This document shows positions 33,038 to 41,298 of a stretch of 41,298 nucleotides of DNA, piece after piece; the first letter of the stretch is position 1, and each line of letters begins with the position of its first letter. The stretch is from JBDTNL01 sp039933785 (GTDB taxonomy: Bacteria > Acidobacteriota > Thermoanaerobaculia > Multivoradales > JAGPDF01): positions 1 through 41,298 of the forward strand of contig JBDTNL010000033.1 in assembly GCA_039933785.1 (NCBI GenBank), in the 5' to 3' direction. The position numbers and the translations under genes are program-made. The notes beneath the pieces were generated by a model that was not told the DNA's origin, did no database searches, and saw only the letters and a program-made list of their open reading frames with translations.

Positions 33038-36028
33038 GTGAATCTCGAGCCTGGCAGGATGCTCGCGCACTATCGCCTCGTCGAGCGGCTCGGCGAGGGC
33101 GCGATGGGGGTCGTCTGGAAGGCGATCGACACCACGCTCGATCGCGAGGTGGCGATCAAGATCCTGCCCGAGGCCTTCGCGGCCGACCCTGAGCGTCTGG
33201 CGCGCTTCGAGCGCGAAGCGAAACTTCTCGCCTCGCTCAATCACCCGAACATCGCGGCGGTCTATGGACTGCACACCGTGGACGGCGTGCGCTTTCTCGC
33301 GCTCGAGCTGGTACGCGGACGGACGCTCCGGGAAGTCATGCTCCATGGTCTCTTGCCCGGGGAAGTTCTTGCGTATGCGGAGGCGATCGCCGGCGCCTTG
33401 GCGGCGGCGCATCGAAAGCACGTAACCCACCGGGACCTCAAGCCCGAGAACATCATGATCGACGAGGAGGGCCGACCCAAGGTACTCGATTTCGGCCTCG
33501 CGAAGCTGACCAACCCAGCGCCAACGGCGGACGCCGAGACCCTTGGCGGTTCGGCGCTCGCGACCAAGCACGGCATGCTCGTCGGCACCATCGCGTACAT
33601 GTCTCCCGAGCAGGCCCAGGGCAAGGCGGCCGATCCGCGCTCGGACATCTTCGCGCTCGGCATCGTGATCTACGAAATGGTCACTGGCAAACGGCCGTTC
33701 CGCGGTGACGACGGGATCTCGATTCTCACCGCCATCCTCCGCGACCGACCGGAGTCGCTCACCCAAACGGTCCCCGCTACGCCGGCGGCGCTCGAGAGGA
33801 TCGTCGATCACTGCCTCGAGAAGGATCCGAACGCCCGCTACAGCGACGCTTCGGGTCTGCGCGATGACCTGCGCTCGCTGTCGCTTCAGATCGGGTCGGG
33901 TTCGGTGACAGAGACGGCGGCCAGAGGCACTGGCCGCCGTCCCCTGGCGCGCCGCTGGATCGCGAAGGCCGCAATTCTCGCCCTCGTGCTCGCCCTGCTT
34001 AGCATCGCGGCCAGCCGCTGGTGGCAGAAGAGCGCTCGCGAACGCTGGGTGCGCCAGGAGGCGCTGCCCAAGCTCGCCGCCATCGTCGACCGCATCCAGG
34101 GCCTCGAAGAAGGCCGCGAGGCCTGGGACGCGTATCTCGTCGCGCGCGAGATCGAGGCGGTCTCGCCCGACGAGCCGCTGCTCGCGCAACTGCGGCCGAA
34201 ATTCTCGCGCGTCATCACCATCGACTCCGAGCCTCCCGGCGCCGCGGTCACGGCGCGCTACTACGACGATCCCCGGGCGCCGCCGGTCGTCCTCGGCAGG
34301 ACGCCGCTGGTGAAGTTGGCCTATCCGCGTGGCTTCACGCGAATCGAACTCACAAAACCCGGCCGGCGCACCGCCGAGGACGTGATCTGGAACCTCGGTC
34401 TGGTCGGCGACAGTTGGAGCTATCGTCTTCCCCCCGCCAGCGAGCTGCCTGACGACATGGCCTACGTGCCTGCCGGATCCTTCGCTCTCTATCTGCCCGG
34501 GCTCGACAGCTTGAAGGAGGAGCCGACGGCGGCCTTCCTGATGGATCGCAACGAGGTGACGCAGCGCGACTACAAGCGCTTCGTCGACGCCGGCGGCTAT
34601 CGCGAGGCGAAGTATTGGCAGCAGCCGTTCATCGAGAAGGGGCGGACGCTCTCCTGGCAGGAGGCGGTGGCGCGCTTCGTCGACCGCACCGGAAAGCCCG
34701 GCCCCGCGGGATGGGAGGTCGGGGGCTACGCCGACGGCGCCGACAACCTTCCCGTCAGTGGAGTCAGTTGGTACGAAGCCGCGGCCTACGCCGAGTGGGC
34801 CGGAAAGAGCCTGCCCACCATCTTCCATTGGAACCGCGTCGCCTTCACCGTCGGCAGCTCGCACATTGCGCCGGCGGCGAATCTCGCCGGCAAGGAATTG
34901 GTGCCGGTCGGCAGCACCCAGAGTGTCAATCGCTTCGGTGTCCACGACCTCGCCGGCAACGTGCGGGAGTGGGTGTGGAATTCCACCTCGAAGGGCGACC
35001 AGCACTTCATCCTCGGCGGCGGCTGGAACGATCCCGACTACGCTTTCGTCGACGGCTACGCACAGCCCGCCTTCGACCGCTCACTGACCAACGGATTTCG
35101 CTGCATCCGGCGGGTCGACCCGGAGCCCAACCTGGCCGCGCTCGAACGCACCATCGACATGCCGTTCCGCGACTTCCTGGCGGAGAAGCCCACGCCGGAC
35201 GCCGTGTATGCGCAGTACGTCCGGCAGTTCGCCTATGACAAGACACCCCTCGATGCGCGCATCGAAGAGACCCGACAGACGCCGACCGGGCCGCGTCAGA
35301 AGATTTCCTTCCAGAGCGCGTACGGCGGCGACCGCATGCTGGCGTATCTGTTTCTACCGCCGGCGGGCAAGCCGCCGTATCAGGTGGTGGTGGTTTTTCC
35401 GGGTTCGGGCTCGATCGACATTCGTTCGAGCGACTCTCTCGATCTTGGGCGCATCGACTTTCTGCCCAAGGCGGGCCGGGCCGTTCTCTGGCCAATCTAC
35501 AAGGGCACGTATGAGCGCGGTGGAGACTTGCACTCGGACTATCCCACTGAGACCGCGTCATACCGCGACTACGTCACGATGTGGGGCAAGGATCTCGCCC
35601 GATCGCTCGACTACGTGGAAACCCGGCCCGACCTCGACTCGCACCGCATCGCGTACTACGGCCTCAGCTGGGGCGCCGCGCTCGGCGCCATCCTCCCGGC
35701 GGTCGAACCGCGCATTCGCGCCAACATCCTCTATGTCGCCGGTCTCAACTTCCAGCGCGCCCTGCCCGAGGCCGACCAGGTGACGTACATCGGCCACGTG
35801 CACCAGCCGACGCTGATGTTGAACGGCGAGCTCGATTTCTTCTTCCCGGCCCAGACCTCGCAGCTCCCGATGTTCAAGCTCCTCGGCACACCGCCAGGAG
35901 AGAAAGAGCGCCTGGTCTTTCCCGGGGGCCACTCCGTGCCTCGCACCGAAATGATCAAGGAATCGCTGCGCTGGTTGGACAAGTACCTCGGGCCAGTCGA
36001 CGCTGCCGGTGCACCCGGCGCCGGCTGA
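33038..36028 (+). CDS. Ser/Thr protein kinase fused to FGE-like and alpha/beta-hydrolase domains
   Basis: A 996-residue single-pass membrane protein. Residues 10-285 are a Hanks-type kinase with all key motifs: GEGAMG (19-24), K41, HRDLKPEN (131-138, D133 catalytic), DFG (151-153), SPE (189-191). One membrane helix (about 311-328) is followed by a PEGA-like beta domain (about 390-465), an FGE/SUMF1-like domain (about 472-692: MDRNEVTQRDYKRF, LPVSGVSWYEAAAYAEWAGK, GVHDLAGNVREWVWN, GGGWND, NGFRC) and an alpha/beta hydrolase (about 755-984; S877 in GLSWG, D932, H965). The FGE part lacks the paired catalytic cysteines and probably binds rather than oxidises. GTG 33038 has CGGAGG upstream. Likely an envelope sensor; the hydrolase would face the periplasm. 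Confidence 0.9.
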   Translation: MNLEPGRMLAHYRLVERLGEGAMGVVWKAIDTTLDREVAIKILPEAFAADPERLARFEREAKLLASLNHPNIAAVYGLHTVDGVRFLALELVRGRTLREVMLHGLLPGEVLAYAEAIAGALAAAHRKHVTHRDLKPENIMIDEEGRPKVLDFGLAKLTNPAPTADAETLGGSALATKHGMLVGTIAYMSPEQAQGKAADPRSDIFALGIVIYEMVTGKRPFRGDDGISILTAILRDRPESLTQTVPATPAALERIVDHCLEKDPNARYSDASGLRDDLRSLSLQIGSGSVTETAARGTGRRPLARRWIAKAAILALVLALLSIAASRWWQKSARERWVRQEALPKLAAIVDRIQGLEEGREAWDAYLVAREIEAVSPDEPLLAQLRPKFSRVITIDSEPPGAAVTARYYDDPRAPPVVLGRTPLVKLAYPRGFTRIELTKPGRRTAEDVIWNLGLVGDSWSYRLPPASELPDDMAYVPAGSFALYLPGLDSLKEEPTAAFLMDRNEVTQRDYKRFVDAGGYREAKYWQQPFIEKGRTLSWQEAVARFVDRTGKPGPAGWEVGGYADGADNLPVSGVSWYEAAAYAEWAGKSLPTIFHWNRVAFTVGSSHIAPAANLAGKELVPVGSTQSVNRFGVHDLAGNVREWVWNSTSKGDQHFILGGGWNDPDYAFVDGYAQPAFDRSLTNGFRCIRRVDPEPNLAALERTIDMPFRDFLAEKPTPDAVYAQYVRQFAYDKTPLDARIEETRQTPTGPRQKISFQSAYGGDRMLAYLFLPPAGKPPYQVVVVFPGSGSIDIRSSDSLDLGRIDFLPKAGRAVLWPIYKGTYERGGDLHSDYPTETASYRDYVTMWGKDLARSLDYVETRPDLDSHRIAYYGLSWGAALGAILPAVEPRIRANILYVAGLNFQRALPEADQVTYIGHVHQPTLMLNGELDFFFPAQTSQLPMFKLLGTPPGEKERLVFPGGHSVPRTEMIKESLRWLDKYLGPVDAAGAPGAG

Positions 36029-36128
36029 CCCGACGAACCCGTCCGCGCTTCCGTAAAACGGCATATCGAGTGGGTCACTCAGCGCCTGACTTGGCGCGCC
36101 GCCAGGCGGTCAAGCCGGAAGGGGATGC

Positions 36129-37520
36129 ATGGACAGCATGTTTGCGACTGCCGGCGAGTGGTTGGGCAATCTCTACCTCGGTTACGGCCTTTTCTTCCTC
36201 ACCGGTGGCTCGCTCTTCTGCGTGCATCTTTCCGTGCTGGTCTTTCTCCTCTGGCGAAGAGACCCCCGACGGTTCTCGAAGACGGTGCGCTGGATCGAGG
36301 TGTTCTATGGCCTGATCAATCCGCTGATCTACCTGCTCTTCGCCCAATCGACCTTCACACTTCAGCGCAGCAGCGTCCTCACCAGCATCGGCTGGACGGT
36401 ATGGCTGAGCGTGTGGGTCGTTCGCCTGTGGGGCGGCTTGGCCCGCACCCCCCAGCCGCTCGTCGCCCGCCGGGTCGCGAGGCTGGTACTGGCCGCGTCA
36501 CTACTTTGCGTCGCGGCTTTTTTCATCAAGGATGCAGTCGCCTTCCGGGCCTATCCGAGCGTCCCGAAATTCGTCTCCATGGCGTGGTGGCTCGGCCTGT
36601 CGTCCCTCTGCAATATGGCCGCTCTCTACGCGATCCCGGCGGTGCTGTTGCTGCGCCTGCTGCGTCTCGCCACGAAGGACTCATGGGGCGAGGGCGAGGC
36701 CTTCTTTGTCCTCTCGCCTCGGCTCGCGATGACGAGCGGCCCGATTGTCGTACTGACCTTGGTCCTTTGGTATCTCCCCACGCCCACGAGCTCGGTCGAG
36801 CGTCGAGTGCTGGCGGACCGCCCTGTCATCCGCGAGGCGTCCGAAAGGCACCAGCTAGACCCGCGCCTGCTGGCGTCGATCCTCTATGTGATCGAGCGCG
36901 ACCACTCGACGACCCTCGCCCGGCAACTGGAACGTACTGCCATGGGCGCCTGGCTGACCGACACAACGGATCATGTGGGCCTGACGGAGACGCTCGATCT
37001 GTCGATCGGCATCGCGCAGATTCGGCCACTCACCGCGCTCACCGCCCTGGTCATCTACGACGCCGCCAAACGGCGGACGAAGTCAGTCGACGACCTCCCG
37101 GTGGACCAGACCGAATGGAGTCTGCCACCGGGTTCGAGCTACAAGGAGTTTCGGGGGGTGCCGGCGCTCGACGGTCACTGGCGGCTGCCCGCGAGTGCTG
37201 TCGCCACACTCCGCCCGACGTTCATCGGGCTGCCCTCCAAGGAAAGCATCGTCCACGAGCTCTTCGACGACGCGCAGAATCTCGAGATGTGCGGCCTCAT
37301 CCTTGCGCTGTATGCGGCGCAGTGGCAAACCACCAACCCCGCCTGGGACATTCACGACCGGCCGGAGATTCTCGCCACGCTCTACCAGCTTGGCTTCGAG
37401 CGCTCGCGGCCGAAGGCGGACCCGCGCCCGATCCCATTCGGAGTACGTGTGCGCGAGGTGTACGAGAGTAATTGGATGCGGGCGAATTTCGCGCCCCAGC
37501 ACGTTCTCGACGAGCGGTAG
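36129..37520 (+). CDS. Membrane protein with lysozyme-like (lytic transglycosylase) C-terminal domain
   Basis: The 463-residue protein has five to six membrane segments in the first 235 residues (e.g. LYLGYGLFFLTGGSLFCVHL) and a soluble C-terminal half. That half reads VIREASERHQLDPRLLASIL, YVIERDHST with a glutamate where SLT enzymes keep their catalytic acid, and LSIGIAQIRPLTALTA, matching the GxxQIxPxTA loop of lytic transglycosylases. It would cleave peptidoglycan strands, tethered at the inner membrane. ATG 36129 follows GGAAGGGGA and lies 100 bp after the kinase-hydrolase gene on the same strand. The membrane half has no recognised family. Confidence 0.6.
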   Translation: MDSMFATAGEWLGNLYLGYGLFFLTGGSLFCVHLSVLVFLLWRRDPRRFSKTVRWIEVFYGLINPLIYLLFAQSTFTLQRSSVLTSIGWTVWLSVWVVRLWGGLARTPQPLVARRVARLVLAASLLCVAAFFIKDAVAFRAYPSVPKFVSMAWWLGLSSLCNMAALYAIPAVLLLRLLRLATKDSWGEGEAFFVLSPRLAMTSGPIVVLTLVLWYLPTPTSSVERRVLADRPVIREASERHQLDPRLLASILYVIERDHSTTLARQLERTAMGAWLTDTTDHVGLTETLDLSIGIAQIRPLTALTALVIYDAAKRRTKSVDDLPVDQTEWSLPPGSSYKEFRGVPALDGHWRLPASAVATLRPTFIGLPSKESIVHELFDDAQNLEMCGLILALYAAQWQTTNPAWDIHDRPEILATLYQLGFERSRPKADPRPIPFGVRVREVYESNWMRANFAPQHVLDER

Positions 37521-37596
37521 CGACCGGGCCAGCCTGCACTGATCCGGGCGCATTCGCCCAAGCCGTGAGGGCGGGCGCCGTCGGTGATGCGGCCCG

Positions 37597-38079
37597 TCAG
37601 AGCCTTGGCGCGATCAATTTCGCGAGCGCCAAGGCCTGCTTCTTCGTCTCGGCCGCAGCAGGGACGTTCTGCACCGAGATCGTCAACCAGAGCACGGTTC
37701 CAGCTTTGTCGGTCTTCTGTACCGTTACTCCGAAATGCTGCGGGCGGTACATCGCCGCGTCTCCCAGTCCGGCGGGAGCATCCTCGATCTTCTCGCCGTC
37801 TTGCTCCGCTTGCTGACGCAAGGCGTCTACCGTCTTGCCGTTGGCCGCCCAGAGGTCGACCTCGACCACACGGGAGGCGCCGCCTTCCTCGTTGAAGAAG
37901 AGCACGCCCTCCTCGGGCGAGTCCTGCTTGAAGGTCCCACCCAGCGTCTTGCCGACCTCGGCCGCGGAAATCACCGTGGTCGGATTGGGAACGCCGGCGG
38001 CATGGAGAGCGGCCGGCGCGAGCGCCACCACCGCAGCGACTGCAAAGGACAGGGCGAGAAGGCGATGGTTCACGTGCAT
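37597..38079 (-). CDS. Small exported protein, family not recognised
   Basis: The 160 residues start with a signal peptide (MHVNHRLLALSFAVAAVVAL, cleavage near LHA-AGV). The mature part reads ISAAEVGKTLGGTFKQDSPE, then alternating strands and the helix KTVDALRQQAEQDG, ending in a lysine-rich helix. This pattern is seen in small periplasmic proteins of unknown function. ATG 38079 has GGAGG upstream; longer versions in the frame are shadow. Divergent from the S10 peptidase. Confidence 0.65.
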   Translation of the reverse strand: MHVNHRLLALSFAVAAVVALAPAALHAAGVPNPTTVISAAEVGKTLGGTFKQDSPEEGVLFFNEEGGASRVVEVDLWAANGKTVDALRQQAEQDGEKIEDAPAGLGDAAMYRPQHFGVTVQKTDKAGTVLWLTISVQNVPAAAETKKQALALAKLIAPRL

Positions 38080-38191
38080 TTCGGACCTCCATGGAAGTGA
38101 AACTGCGGAACCGGAGCTAGAGTCTCTCGAATCCGCGTCGCGGCCGCAAGCCGTGACATAAGCTTTCGTTTCCACCCGAAAGGAGTCGTGC

Positions 38192-39748
38192 ATGAAACGC
38201 ACCCTCGTGATGCTGGGCACCTGTCTCTGGCTGGCGACCGCCGCCACTCTTCCGGCGCAAGAGCCACCCAAACCGCCGGACAAGGACGCTGCAAAAGATG
38301 CGGCCAAGGACTCCAAGGACACGCCCAAGCCCGAACAGTCGGTGACCGAGCACTCGATCGCGATCGGCGGCAAGCCCGTCGCCTACACCGCGACCGCCGG
38401 CACGCTGGTCTTGCGCAACGAGAAGGACGAGCCCACAGCACAGTTCGGCTACACGGCCTACGTCAAGAAGGGCACGACCGATCCGCGCACGCGCCCGATC
38501 ACCTTTTCCTACAACGGCGGACCCGGCAGCTCGTCGATCTGGCTCCACATGGGCGTCATGGGACCGCGCCGCATCGTCACCACCGACGCCGACTCGACGC
38601 CGCCGCCGCCGTATCAGGTGGTCGACAACGCGCAGTCGATTCTCGACATCACCGACATCGTCATGGTCGATCCGGTCGGCACCGGGTACAGCCACGCGAT
38701 CGGCAAGTCCGAGAACAAGAACTTCTGGGGCACCGACCCCGACATCGAGTCGGTCAGCCAGTTCATCTTCCAGTACGTGAGCGACAACGAGCGCTGGAAC
38801 TCGCCGAAGTTTCTGCTCGGCGAGAGCTACGGCACCACGCGCTCGGCCGGCGTGGTCGACTATCTGTCGAACGAGAAGGGCATGGCCATGAACGGCGTCA
38901 TCCTGGTCTCGGTAGCGCTCGACCTCGAGGCGATCTTCGAGTGGCCGGGCAACGAGCGGCCGTTCCCGATGTTCATCCCCACCTTTGCCGCCACCGCCTG
39001 GTACCACAAAGCACTGTCGCCGCAGCCAGCGGCGCTCGAGCCGTTTCTCACCGAGGTACGCCAGTGGGCGCTCGGCCCGTATGCCGCGGCACTCGCCAAG
39101 GGCGACACGCTGGAGGCCGGTGAGCGCGAGACGATCGTGAAGGACTTGCACCGCTACACCGGACTCTCGGAGGAGTACATCCGGCAAGGCAACTTGCGCA
39201 TCACCGAGTCGCAGTTCACCCACGAGCTCCTGCACGGCAAGCGCGAGACCGTCGGGCGACTCGATTCGCGGTTCACCGGCTTCACCTTCGACCAGCTCGG
39301 CGAAGAAGCCGAGTACGACCCGCAGTCCGAGGCCATCAGCTCGGCCTTCACCGCCGCGTTCCTCGACTACTACCACCGCGAGCTCAAGTTCGGGAAGGAC
39401 AAGACGTACCACGTTTCCGGCAACGTGTTTCGCGACTGGGACTTCAAGCACCGCGTTCCGCGATCGCAATTCCCGCTGCCGATGGCGAACACCGGACCCG
39501 ACTTGGCGCACGCCATGGGACTCAACCCGCGCCTGGAAATACTCGTGCTCAACGGTTACTACGATCTGGCGACGCCGTTCTTCGCCACCGAGAGCATGTT
39601 CTCCCACCTCGGCCTCTCGAAGGAGCAGCGCGCCCGGGTGACCATGAAGTACTACGAGGCCGGGCACATGATGTACGTGCACCAACCGTCGCTCGAACAG
39701 ATGAAGAACGACGTGTCGGCGTTCATCACCGCGCACAGCGGGAAGTAG
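38192..39748 (+). CDS. S10-family serine carboxypeptidase, exported
   Basis: The 518-residue precursor has a signal peptide (MKRTLVMLGTCLWLATAATL, cleavage near LPA-QEP) and a lysine-rich spacer. The S10 signature is clear: FSYNGGPGSSSIWLHMG (oxyanion loop), nucleophile S212 in LGESYGTTRSAG, acid D458 in NGYYDLATP and base H492 in EAGHMMYVH. It removes C-terminal residues from peptides in the periplasm or outside the cell. AAAGGAG precedes the ATG. It ends at the hairpin 39781-39804. Confidence 0.95.
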   Translation: MKRTLVMLGTCLWLATAATLPAQEPPKPPDKDAAKDAAKDSKDTPKPEQSVTEHSIAIGGKPVAYTATAGTLVLRNEKDEPTAQFGYTAYVKKGTTDPRTRPITFSYNGGPGSSSIWLHMGVMGPRRIVTTDADSTPPPPYQVVDNAQSILDITDIVMVDPVGTGYSHAIGKSENKNFWGTDPDIESVSQFIFQYVSDNERWNSPKFLLGESYGTTRSAGVVDYLSNEKGMAMNGVILVSVALDLEAIFEWPGNERPFPMFIPTFAATAWYHKALSPQPAALEPFLTEVRQWALGPYAAALAKGDTLEAGERETIVKDLHRYTGLSEEYIRQGNLRITESQFTHELLHGKRETVGRLDSRFTGFTFDQLGEEAEYDPQSEAISSAFTAAFLDYYHRELKFGKDKTYHVSGNVFRDWDFKHRVPRSQFPLPMANTGPDLAHAMGLNPRLEILVLNGYYDLATPFFATESMFSHLGLSKEQRARVTMKYYEAGHMMYVHQPSLEQMKNDVSAFITAHSGK

Positions 39749-39780
39749 ACAGCACGACGGCTTCTCGAACTGTCCACGAC

Positions 39781-39804
39781 AGCCCCCGTCTCGCGGCGGG
39801 GGCT
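39781..39804. terminator. Hairpin between convergent S10 and higA genes
   Basis: AGCCCCCG and CGGGGGCT form an 8-bp G/C-rich stem with an 8-base loop between two convergent genes. It has no clear T-run on either strand, so it may act as a bidirectional but weak or Rho-assisted stop. Confidence 0.5.
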
Positions 39805-39825
39805 ACGTGCCAGGCCAGCAAGTTC

Positions 39826-40134
39826 TCAGGCCGCCGCGTGCCGGGCGACGTGGCGTTCGACGTCAGCCCCCACCGCGCGTCGCGCCACGCGCAGGTCGTA
39901 GGCAGCCTGCAACCCCACCCAGAGCTCCGCCGAAACTCCGAAGTACCGGCTCAACCGTAGCGCCGTGTCGGCGGTGATCGCCCGCTTGCCGTTGACGATG
40001 GCGCTCACTCGCCCCGGCGGTACGTCGAGATCTCGAGCCAGCTGATTGATGCTCAGGGCGAGGGGTTTCATGAACTCCTCGAGCAGAATCTCGCCCGGGT
40101 GAATGAGCGGCAGGAGCTTGTTCTTGGATGGCAT
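39826..40134 (-). CDS. higA: HigA-family antitoxin (XRE)
   Basis: The 102-residue antitoxin has the HigA opening IHPGEILLEEFMKPLALSIN, the helix-turn-helix QLARDLDVPPGRVSAIVNGK, and TADTALRLSRYFGVSAELWV, then the family's C-terminal helices. It would bind and neutralise the HigB RNase and repress the operon. It lies eight bases downstream of higB, the usual toxin-first order. Since higB looks damaged, higA may be orphaned. Confidence 0.93.
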   Translation of the reverse strand: MPSKNKLLPLIHPGEILLEEFMKPLALSINQLARDLDVPPGRVSAIVNGKRAITADTALRLSRYFGVSAELWVGLQAAYDLRVARRAVGADVERHVARHAAA

Positions 40135-40142
40135 CTAGCACC

Positions 40143-40340
40143 TCAGTGATCGTCGACGATCTCGACCTGCAGCGCGTCACCGTCTATCCAGCGAAAGCAG
40201 ATCCGCCAGCGCTCGTTCACGCGGATGCTGTACTGCCCCTGTCGATCGCCGTGCAGCGCCTCGAGCCGATTGCCGGGCGGGACCCTGAGATCGGATAGCC
40301 GCCTCGCCTGGTGGAGATACTGCAGCTTCCGTCGCGCCAC
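40143..40340 (-). pseudogene. higB: HigB toxin, 5'-truncated
   Basis: The readable part (RRKLQYLHQARRLSDLRVPP, GNRLEALHGDRQGQYSIRVN, ERWRICFRWIDG) is the RelE/HigB fold's C-terminal two-thirds and retains the catalytic-surface arginines. Full HigB proteins of this type have about 90 residues; here only 65 follow the first start (GTG 40340). HigB-like sequence continues upstream in frame as DRDVPALRSIER to about 40378, then turns into unrelated sequence without a start codon. The N-terminal 15-20 residues are missing. Possibly translated, but probably not a functional toxin. Confidence 0.7.
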
Positions 40341-40366
40341 CCGCTCGATGCTCCGCAGGGCCGGGA

Positions 40367-40486
40367 CATCGCGGTCGCCAGACGACGCTCCCCTTTCACG
40401 CCGGGCGCGATATCTCTCCGACCCTGCTCCGCCAAATCGCCGCCGACATCGGCCTCACCGTGGAAGAACTTCTCGGCCGGGACTAG
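40367..40486 (+). pseudogene. hicA: HicA toxin remnant (C-terminal part)
   Basis: Plus-strand codons from about 40367 to TAG at 40484 read HRGRQTTLPFHAGRDI, SPTLLRQIAADIGLTVEELL. This is the end of a HicA mRNA-interferase (the conserved P-H-G-I-LL-I-GL-EE pattern). The N-terminal half with the catalytic histidine is absent, and the sequence upstream is the other strand of higB. It lies at the point where higB loses its own start, so the two remnants share one junction. Confidence 0.55.
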
Positions 40487-40690
40487 ACCGTAGCTTCGGC
40501 GCTGGCAGTCCTGAGCGTCGCGAATCGCCTGGCAGTTCCTCAGCAAGGGTGCATCATGGGCTTACCCTCGACGCGCACTATTGCGAGGACGTCTTCGGGT
40601 TCGTCGCCACCGAGGAACGAGGCGCGCGCGGTGCCTCCAACGGTCGCAACGGCTAGCGGGCGATATTCCCGAGCGGCCTCCCAAGACCGA
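40487..40690. other. Gap of about 200 bp without a supported gene
   Basis: Between the HicA remnant and the TPR gene I see no convincing frame on either strand, no hairpin with a T-run and no promoter. It may hold decayed sequence left by the same rearrangement that truncated the toxin genes. Confidence 0.4.
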
Positions 40691-41298
40691 CTACTGCAGC
40701 CCCAGCTTCGCGCTCCTGTCGACCTCCGCATTGAACCGGTCTCGCACGATCTCGGCTTCCAGTCCTCGCCCTTGCTCCTGGAGGAATTGCGCCAGGCCAA
40801 CGAGCGCACTCAAGCCCGGGCCTTGGGGCTCGAAGTGTGTCGGCTCGCAGAGCGCGATGGCCTGGCGGTACAACTCTTCAGCCTTCGCATCTCCAAGCGC
40901 GCGATAGTACGTCGCCAGCAGGACAACGCTCGGGGCAACACGGAAACTGCTCGCGCCGAAGGCACTCTCTCGGATCTGGCGGCTTCTGCTGAGGACCGGG
41001 AGCATGGCCAGATGCTCGTCTGGCAGGGTGAAGGCGTTTGACATCTCGTCGAGCGTGTCGGCCACTTCGGGAGCGTTCAGGCCGAATGCTGCCTCTTTGG
41101 CAGCAACAGACTTGGAGAGGAGCGCGCGAGCCTCGACCTTGCGATTCCCCATCCAAGGGAATTTACCGAGCTGGTCCCAAGCCTGCGTCAACTCCGCTCG
41201 CTTGGTCGCCTTGGTTTCCGCTGCCTGGACGGCCGCCTGCAGCAGTGCTATCGCGCCGTTGAGGTCGCCAGCCTTCGCTTGCGACCGACTTGCGGCCT
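40691..41298 (-). CDS. TPR-type repeat protein, 5' end outside the window
   Basis: The visible C-terminal 202 codons stay open to the right edge, so the protein begins outside. The sequence is alpha-helical and repetitive: AGDLNGAIALLQAAVQAAET, ARALLSKSVAAKEAAFG, then DAKAEELYRQAIALCEPTHF and GLAQFLQEQGRGLEAEIVRD, spaced like TPR hairpins. Such TPR tails often end Ser/Thr kinases or regulators in these bacteria, but no kinase part is visible. Function unknown. Confidence 0.7.
   Translation of the reverse strand, partial: AASRSQAKAGDLNGAIALLQAAVQAAETKATKRAELTQAWDQLGKFPWMGNRKVEARALLSKSVAAKEAAFGLNAPEVADTLDEMSNAFTLPDEHLAMLPVLSRSRQIRESAFGASSFRVAPSVVLLATYYRALGDAKAEELYRQAIALCEPTHFEPQGPGLSALVGLAQFLQEQGRGLEAEIVRDRFNAEVDRSAKLGLQ

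Noticed and set aside
33020..35005. Minus-strand 661-codon frame over the kinase gene
   Set aside because: Antisense to a gene whose kinase motifs are all present; composition is that of a complementary-strand shadow.
38117..39736. Minus-strand 539-codon frame over the S10 peptidase
   Set aside because: The opposite strand has a complete catalytic triad and signal peptide; the antisense frame has no recognisable domain.

Overview
The window is high-GC, gene-dense bacterial chromosome with no tRNA, rRNA, transposase or phage gene that I can see. Its source cannot be fixed from sequence alone. A homodimeric-type pyruvate dehydrogenase operon whose E3 carries its own lipoyl domain is a proteobacterial trait. 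A PASTA-less Ser/Thr kinase fused to other domains, a long TPR protein, an IPTL-CTERM/DUF11 surface protein and an S10 carboxypeptidase also fit Acidobacteriota of the Thermoanaerobaculia type. I favour one of these two and cannot choose between them.

Layout. (1) 1-1859: a short tandem-repeat block, then a polytopic GT39-like glycosyltransferase. (2) 1942-5795, minus strand: an RskA-like anti-sigma factor and its ECF sigma factor (ATGA overlap), a DUF4198 protein, and a DUF4331 protein with its own terminator. (3) 5920-11749, minus strand: the aceE-aceF-lpd operon. A REP-like palindrome family sits in frame inside the interdomain linkers of both E2 and E3. (4) 11877-13947, minus strand: three exported proteins, namely a double-BON protein, Cu/Zn superoxide dismutase and a DUF3108-like protein. 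(5) 13986-16938: DNA-3-methyladenine glycosylase I (plus), convergent with a four-gene minus-strand operon of ABC ATPase, ABC permease, a second ECF sigma factor and its anti-sigma factor. (6) 16994-20567: a BNR/sialidase-fold exported protein, divergent from a P1B-5-type metal ATPase with a C-terminal hemerythrin domain. (7) 20598-26125: an IPTL-CTERM protein, an M3 oligoendopeptidase, an ArsR/SRPBCC pair, a lipocalin-like exported protein and a methyltransferase. (8) 26152-27456, minus strand: a four-gene operon (two small membrane proteins, a rhodanese, an XRE regulator) in which every junction is a 4-bp start/stop overlap, with a 16-bp palindrome in the promoter. (9) 27541-32938: small accessory genes, including a MarR-GNAT fusion with a palindromic operator, a CPBP protease, a VOC protein, an alpha/beta hydrolase, a thioesterase and a cupin. 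(10) 33038-39748: a 996-residue kinase-FGE-hydrolase fusion, a membrane-anchored lysozyme-like protein, a small exported protein and an S10 carboxypeptidase. (11) 39826-41298: a HigA antitoxin with a 5'-truncated HigB, abutting the tail of a HicA toxin on the other strand, then a TPR protein that runs off the window.

Themes. Many products are exported or membrane-bound, and several envelope or stress regulatory modules (two ECF/anti-sigma pairs, ArsR, MarR, XRE) sit beside their likely targets. The least ordinary items are the kinase/pseudo-FGE/hydrolase fusion with its lysozyme-like neighbour, the palindromic repeats translated inside both PDH linkers, the Ni/Fe-type ATPase with a hemerythrin tail, and the collided HicA/HigB remnants.
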